Notes under the pieces: generated by a model
The model's database searches: none
Seen by the model: the letters and a program-made list of their open reading frames with translations, nothing else
What the model was told of the DNA's origin: nothing
Program-made: the position numbers and the translations under genes
Origin: Phoronis australis
Lineage: Eukaryota > Phoronida > Phoronidae
Direction: 5' to 3'
Assembly: GCA_002633005.1 (NCBI GenBank)
Contig: NMRA01000344.1
Coordinates: forward strand, 72,013 to 136,012
DNA length: 64,000 nt
Part shown: in pieces, positions 55,701-61,700 of the stretch
How positions within the stretch are numbered: position 1 is the first letter of the stretch
How the letters are laid out: every line of letters starts with the position of its first letter

Positions 55701-58700
55701 GTGCGCTGTCTGGGCGAAACAGAGATCACCATTAGTTGACGTGAAGTATCCCAGGTGATGGATAATGGAAATTATATATCACCGTATGCAAGGTTTGAGG
55801 TATAATACTCTGTTTATAGTATGCTCCAATATCATGCTAAGACAGCCGACGTGAAGGATATGCCTGTATCACTAGCGTTTACACTACAACCGATGTGATG
55901 AATTACCCTCAATACATTTCAAAACATCACAATAGATGTTTGCGTGCGCCCATATTTATATATGGCAGCATTACGCCGTCATTTCTGTACATTCGTCCGT
56001 CGGGTGCTCTATCTTCAAAACTCTTGGATGTATGTTCTTGCAATTTTGCACATGTGGTCCTTTTATAAATGGGACGACATGAGCGAATTTTCAAAAGGAT
56101 CCGACTAACGGCGTGCCCCCTAGTGGCATTTTTACGTTTACCTCTGCATCTTTAAAGGTCCTCAACGGATTTTCATAAAATTTGCTAAAAGTTCCTATTA
56201 GTAAGATGACACTACCTAGTGGCCATTTTTTTTTGTTGTTTCGAGTCTGATTTTGGCGTCCGCCCCTCAACCAAACCACTTCAATGATGATTGTGCGAAT
56301 TAGCATACATGTTCCTACTGTGAAGAGGGCGTCCGGATGACGAATGATTTTCCGGCGACTTAGACTTCCGTGGCGCCTCCTAGTGGTAGTTTTGTGCCCG
56401 TAGCTGTATCTACTACATTGCAGGATCATGGCAAGTATATTGATATGAAGCTGACAACGGACGAATCCGTTTCTCCCTTTTTCTTTGAAGCTCCTTGACG
56501 GATTTTTGTGAAATTTGCCAAATAGCTTTCAATTACAAATTCTGTTTTCTGATGGATTCGACGTATTTTGCGCGATCTAGTAGCTATTTCACTGTTCTTA
56601 GTCTGTTGTTGGCGTCCACCCCTCTATCAACCAAACCATGATTTTCAAAATTGGCGTTTATGTTTGTATTGTGTGGAATGGACGACTAATGCGGATTTTT
56701 GGACTCAGGCTACTGTGGCGCTAACAAATAACGCTTTTTTCGTCTATGGCTGTATCTCTCAAACCCTCTGCAGAATCTCTGGTAAGTGTATTCATATGAA
56801 ATTGACAGCGGACAACGGCGACATTTGGACGTATCTGACTGCCACTGTGCCCTACCTTGTGACATTTTTACTTTTTTCGTTGTTCTCTTTATCTTTCAAA
56901 TTTAATAAAAGCGTTTCTATTACCGGTAAGGAGACGACGACGACTGCTGATTTTCGGACGAATTTGTTCCTTGAGAGATGGCAACAGATGACGGCAAGTT
57001 TCATACCAACCCAACAACAGCTGTGCTTTCAAGAGTCAATTTTATTTTTCTCTGTAATTTTACAGTTTCTAGATGCTTTTTCATGGGATTGGTTTGGCAA
57101 AAAATCCGTTATAAAAACAACAGCACCTTTCCTTTTCGTGACGTATTCGACGTATTGTACACCAACTAGTGACCATTATGTTTTTTGTCGTCTGATTCTG
57201 TATCTGCCAGACTGTGCAGATGCCCGTTATGAAATTTTCCAGATGTGTTCTTGCTGACAAGAGGATAACTGACGTGGATTTTCAAACGGGTCCAATTACT
57301 GCAGCGTTCCCTAGTGACATGCTTTCCCATCTACGCGTGTACCTCCTGAACCCCTTGAAAGATGTTTTTTTTGAAATTTGGAAAGCTTATTACTACCGAG
57401 ATTTTTCGTAGATAAGCCCATGGACGTGTATTAGGAAAATGAAAATGTTCAGGTGTTTTAGTAACACCAAATAAACGCCCAGGTGTTTATTCGGAAAAGG
57501 GATGGCGTGTAAACGGAAAGTCATAGTTTTGCTGACTTTTGACATTTTCACTTAAAGCTGTGTTTTTAAATTTCATGTTAATGGTAGTTCGCCAATACCG
57601 TGTTGGTTTATTAGAATGATAAATGCCCCACAAAACTGAACTCGTGATGATAAATGACGCTGATTGGCTTTTAAGAGAAAATTTTCCAAATAAACCCCAC
57701 TATCTGGATACTTAACATCATCAGTTAGAACACCAAATAAACGCCCACAAGCGTTTCATCGGGTGGGCTTATTGGCGGTAAATCCCTTTATTAACTTGAA
57801 AGTAGATGGACGGATTCGACTGCCACTGTGTTCCTAGTGACATTTATTACGTTTGCCTTTGTTTCGTGTCAGCTTTTGGATTTTCATGAAATTTGCCAAA
57901 TAGTTTGAGGGAAGACACCTTCTCTATTTTGGATGGGTTCAATGTATTCTGTGCAATCTAATTGCCATTTTACGATACAAATATGCATCCCTCGAAGCAC
58001 GCCGTGGGCGCATTTCAAAGCTCCGCGTTGCTATTGTTCTCTATCAGAAAACAAATTTCAGCAGTATACAGAGTTTTTGTGAAAGCCATTGTATCCTAAA
58101 GTGCAGGCAGTCAGCTCCCATGTGATGGCCATCGTCAAAATACAGCTAGACACCACAGTATGTTCATAGCCGACCGACCTCGAAATTGCACACAACCCGG
58201 TTAGTTCTCCTCGTCACCTTGCCGTGAAATTCGTACCAAAGTTTGGATCTAAAGTCCTGCGGGGTACATGAAAAACCTGGGAGTCAATCGACACTCACCT
58301 TGCCCGTTGCAGCTGTTTAAGTCAAAATATAACGGTAGAACGTCAATTTTTTCAACACCGGTAAATAATTTACTTTACTCAAGGAAAAGTATAGTTTTTA
58401 ATGACACTAATTTTGTGTCAGATTTAATCTTGTCATGTTTTTTAACCACATCGGCCCAAAGCTGTATATTTAGTATGCAACTTTGCACCCAAGCTAACCT
58501 GAATTGATATGCATCCTGACGAATGTACTTGTACCAAACAGCACCAATGGTCTAATTAACATTTAAGGTTTTTAATTTTCATAAATGCCTTAACAAATTA
58601 TTCACAGAAACTGAGTTGGGATCAACATTCTAAACCTTCGACATAACTATTTGCCAGCAAAAGCTGCCCAATATCTTCACTTAGTCATGTTGTGGCTACG

Positions 58701-58735
58701 ATATTGTTCTTCGCCATGGCGTTTGCCTACTCCCT

Positions 58736-58767
<32 letters not shown>

Positions 58768-61700
58768 NNNNNNNNNNNNNNNNNNNNNNNNNNNNNNNNN
58801 NNNNNNNNNNNNNNNNNNNNNNNNNNNNNNNNNNNNNNNNNNNNNNNNNNNNNNNNNNNNNNNNNNNNNNNNNNNNNNNNNNNNNNNNNNNNNNNNNNNN
58901 NNNNNNNNNNNNNNNNNNNNNNNNNNNNNNNNNNNNNNNNNNNNNNNNNNNNNNNNNNNNNNNNNNNNNNNNNNNNNNNNNNNNNNNNNNNNNNNNNNNN
59001 NNNNNNNNNNNNNNNNNNNNNNNNNNNNNNNNNNNNNNNNNNNNNNNNNNNNNNNNNNNNNNNNNNNNNNNNNNNNNNNNNNNNNNNNNNNNNNNNNNNN
59101 NNNNNNNNNNNNNNNNNNNNNNNNNNNNNNNNNNNNNNNNNNNNNNNNNNNNNNNNNNNNNNNNNNNNNNNNNNNNNNNNNNNNNNNNNNNNNNNNNNNN
59201 NNNNNNNNNGCGTGTGTGTGTGTGCGTGTGTTAATGTACTTTGAATCCATTGGGATTACCTTCATACTGAGTCTCACATATCAAAACTGCAAGCATGTTA
59301 TTTTGGCGTTGATGAGAGTGAATGTACTTGAAGGAAAAGGTGGAAAATAAAAGAAAAGTAGTTAACTGAGGGAAATGTGAAATTTAGATCTATATTTTTA
59401 ATCGTCCCTTACTTGCGGTTCATTGACAATGCATAGGCTGCTTTTTCGGATTGGTATGCTCATAGCATTTAAGCGACGAATTTAACGATTCCGTCACATT
59501 TTAGGCCTTTGTTGGGCCGTAACCCGTCTTTCCACCATCCAAGTGAGCATGTTAAGGGGGTCACTCAGTGTTGGGAAACAAAAATAAGAGACGGTCCAGA
59601 ATGACCGTGTGCTTTCATATTATATAAATAAGCATTTTGTGAAATTCTTAATGATCGTATGACGAACTAAACAGTAATCGTATCAACAGAATTACGAGTT
59701 ATAAACGAACTGGAGGCTCGTTTCAGGCAGGTTTAAGCTTGAAGTTTGCCGGTAAGTCGCTGACTGAACCGCTTGTGTAAGTGATGTTACACCTGGAATT
59801 GGCTAGAGTTAAAGTAGCCAGCCAGCTAGCTGTATGAAGAGTGTCGTCAAAATACAGCTAGGTACCACTGTGTGTTTTCTTCCATAGACCCCTAAATTGC
59901 ATACAGCCAGGTAGCCAGCCAGGTAGCCAGCCAGCCAGCTGTATGAATACTGTTGTAAAATAAGCCAGGTATTACTTCGTGTACATGTATTTCTTCCGTA
60001 GACCCCGAAATTCCACACAGACATGGTAGTTTTGCTCGTCGCCATTTTTTCCAACACCTTTAAATAATTTAGTTTACTCAAAGAAGACACTGATTTTGTG
60101 TCAGATTTTATCTTACCACATTTTACCCACTCCATTGCAAAGTTGTATATTTAGTATACAGCTTTGTACCAAGGCTAGGTGCCACTTAGCCAGCCAGTTA
60201 GCTGTATGAAGACAATCGTCAAAATACAGCTAGTTCCCACTGCGTGTATTTCTTCCGTAGACCCCGAAATTGCACGCAGCCAGTGTAGTTCTGCTCGTCA
60301 CCGCGCCGTGAAACTTGTATCAACATCTAAAGCTAAAGACCGGGCGGTGTGCATGCAAAATCTGGGAGTCAACCGACACTCACCTTGCCCGTTACAGCCG
60401 TTTTTAAGTGAAAAACAATGCAATATACGTCATTTTCTTGCGTAACTCTCTGTCTTTTCTAACAATGATAAGTATTTCGTCGTTTCGAAAACAGTACGCT
60501 CGTGTCACACGCACGCGCCATTTCCGAAATTTTTGCGACATCTCTCGGGAGATGATTTTAGCTTGGCAGCAACAAAATTTCTTCTGAAATTCGATTTTTC
60601 GGTACCAAAATTCTAAAAACTTTTAATGAAGTGAAACCTGTTCTGATAATTTGTTGTGACGTGTACGCAACCTTGTGGAAGAACAAAAGTTGATTGAAGA
60701 ATCGCCGAAAAAAGAAACTGGCCAATAGGTGACGAAAATTTTCATGGCGCCGAAAGCCGACACTAAAGATCGCTCCACAACTTTAGCAGCTGAATAACGG
60801 TAGAACGCCATTTTTGCCAACACCGTTAAATAATTTAATTTACTCAAGGAAGGCTGTAGTTTTTAATGACACTAATTTTGTGTCAGATTTTATCTTACCA
60901 CTTTTTTACCCGTATCGGTGCAAAGCTGTATATTTATATACAGCTTTGTACCAAGGCTAGGTGCCACTGTGTGTATTTCTTCCGTAGACCCCGAAATTGC
61001 ACACAGCCCGGGTAGTTTTGGTTGTCACCTCGCCATAAAATTTGTATCAACATGTAAACGTAAAGATCGGACGGGGTGCATGCAAAATCTGGGAATCAAC
61101 CGACCCTCAACTTGTCCGTTACAGCCGTTTAAGTGGAAAAAATGCAATAAACGTCATTATCGTGCGTAACTCTTCGCCTTTTCTAACAATGAAAAGTATG
61201 TCGTCGTTTTTAAAACAGTACGCTCGTGTCACGCGCACGCGCCATTTCCGAAATTTTTGCGACATCTCTCGGGTGATAGCTTAGCAGCAGCAAAATTTCT
61301 TCTGGAATTCGTTTTTTCGGTATCAAAATTCTAAAAACTTATAATGAAGTGAAACCAGTTCGGATAATTTGTTGTGACATGTATGCAACCTCGTGAAAGA
61401 ACAACAGCTCATTGAAGAATCGGCGAAAAAACAAACTGACCAATAGGCGAGGCAATATTTCTTGGCGCCGAAAGCAGTCGCTAAAGATCGCTCCACAACT
61501 TTAGCAGGAGAATAACGATAGAACGCCAGTTTTTCCAATACCGTTGAATAATTTAGTTTACTCAAGGAAGACTGTAGTTTTGAATGACACTAATTTTGTG
61601 TCAGATTTTATCTTACCACTTTTTACCCACATCGGTGCAAAGTTGTATATTTATATACAGCTTCAGTGGCGGATTTAGAGGGGGACCAAGAGGGCCATGG

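Larger units (their letters stand above)
58130..61663. repeat. Segmental tandem duplication, units of about 725 bp
   Basis: Blocks such as CCGTAGACCCCGAAATTGCA and CTGGGAGTCAACCGACACTC recur near 58280, 59880, 60255-60365 and 60985-61095. The two best units (about 60240-60960 and 60965-61663) are full-length. They contain no coding exon that I recognise. Confidence 0.75.

Noticed and set aside
56568..57257. 229-codon plus-strand open frame, the longest clean one
   Set aside because: Runs through degenerate tandem repeats, contains no recognisable domain and has mixed hydrophobic runs without pattern.
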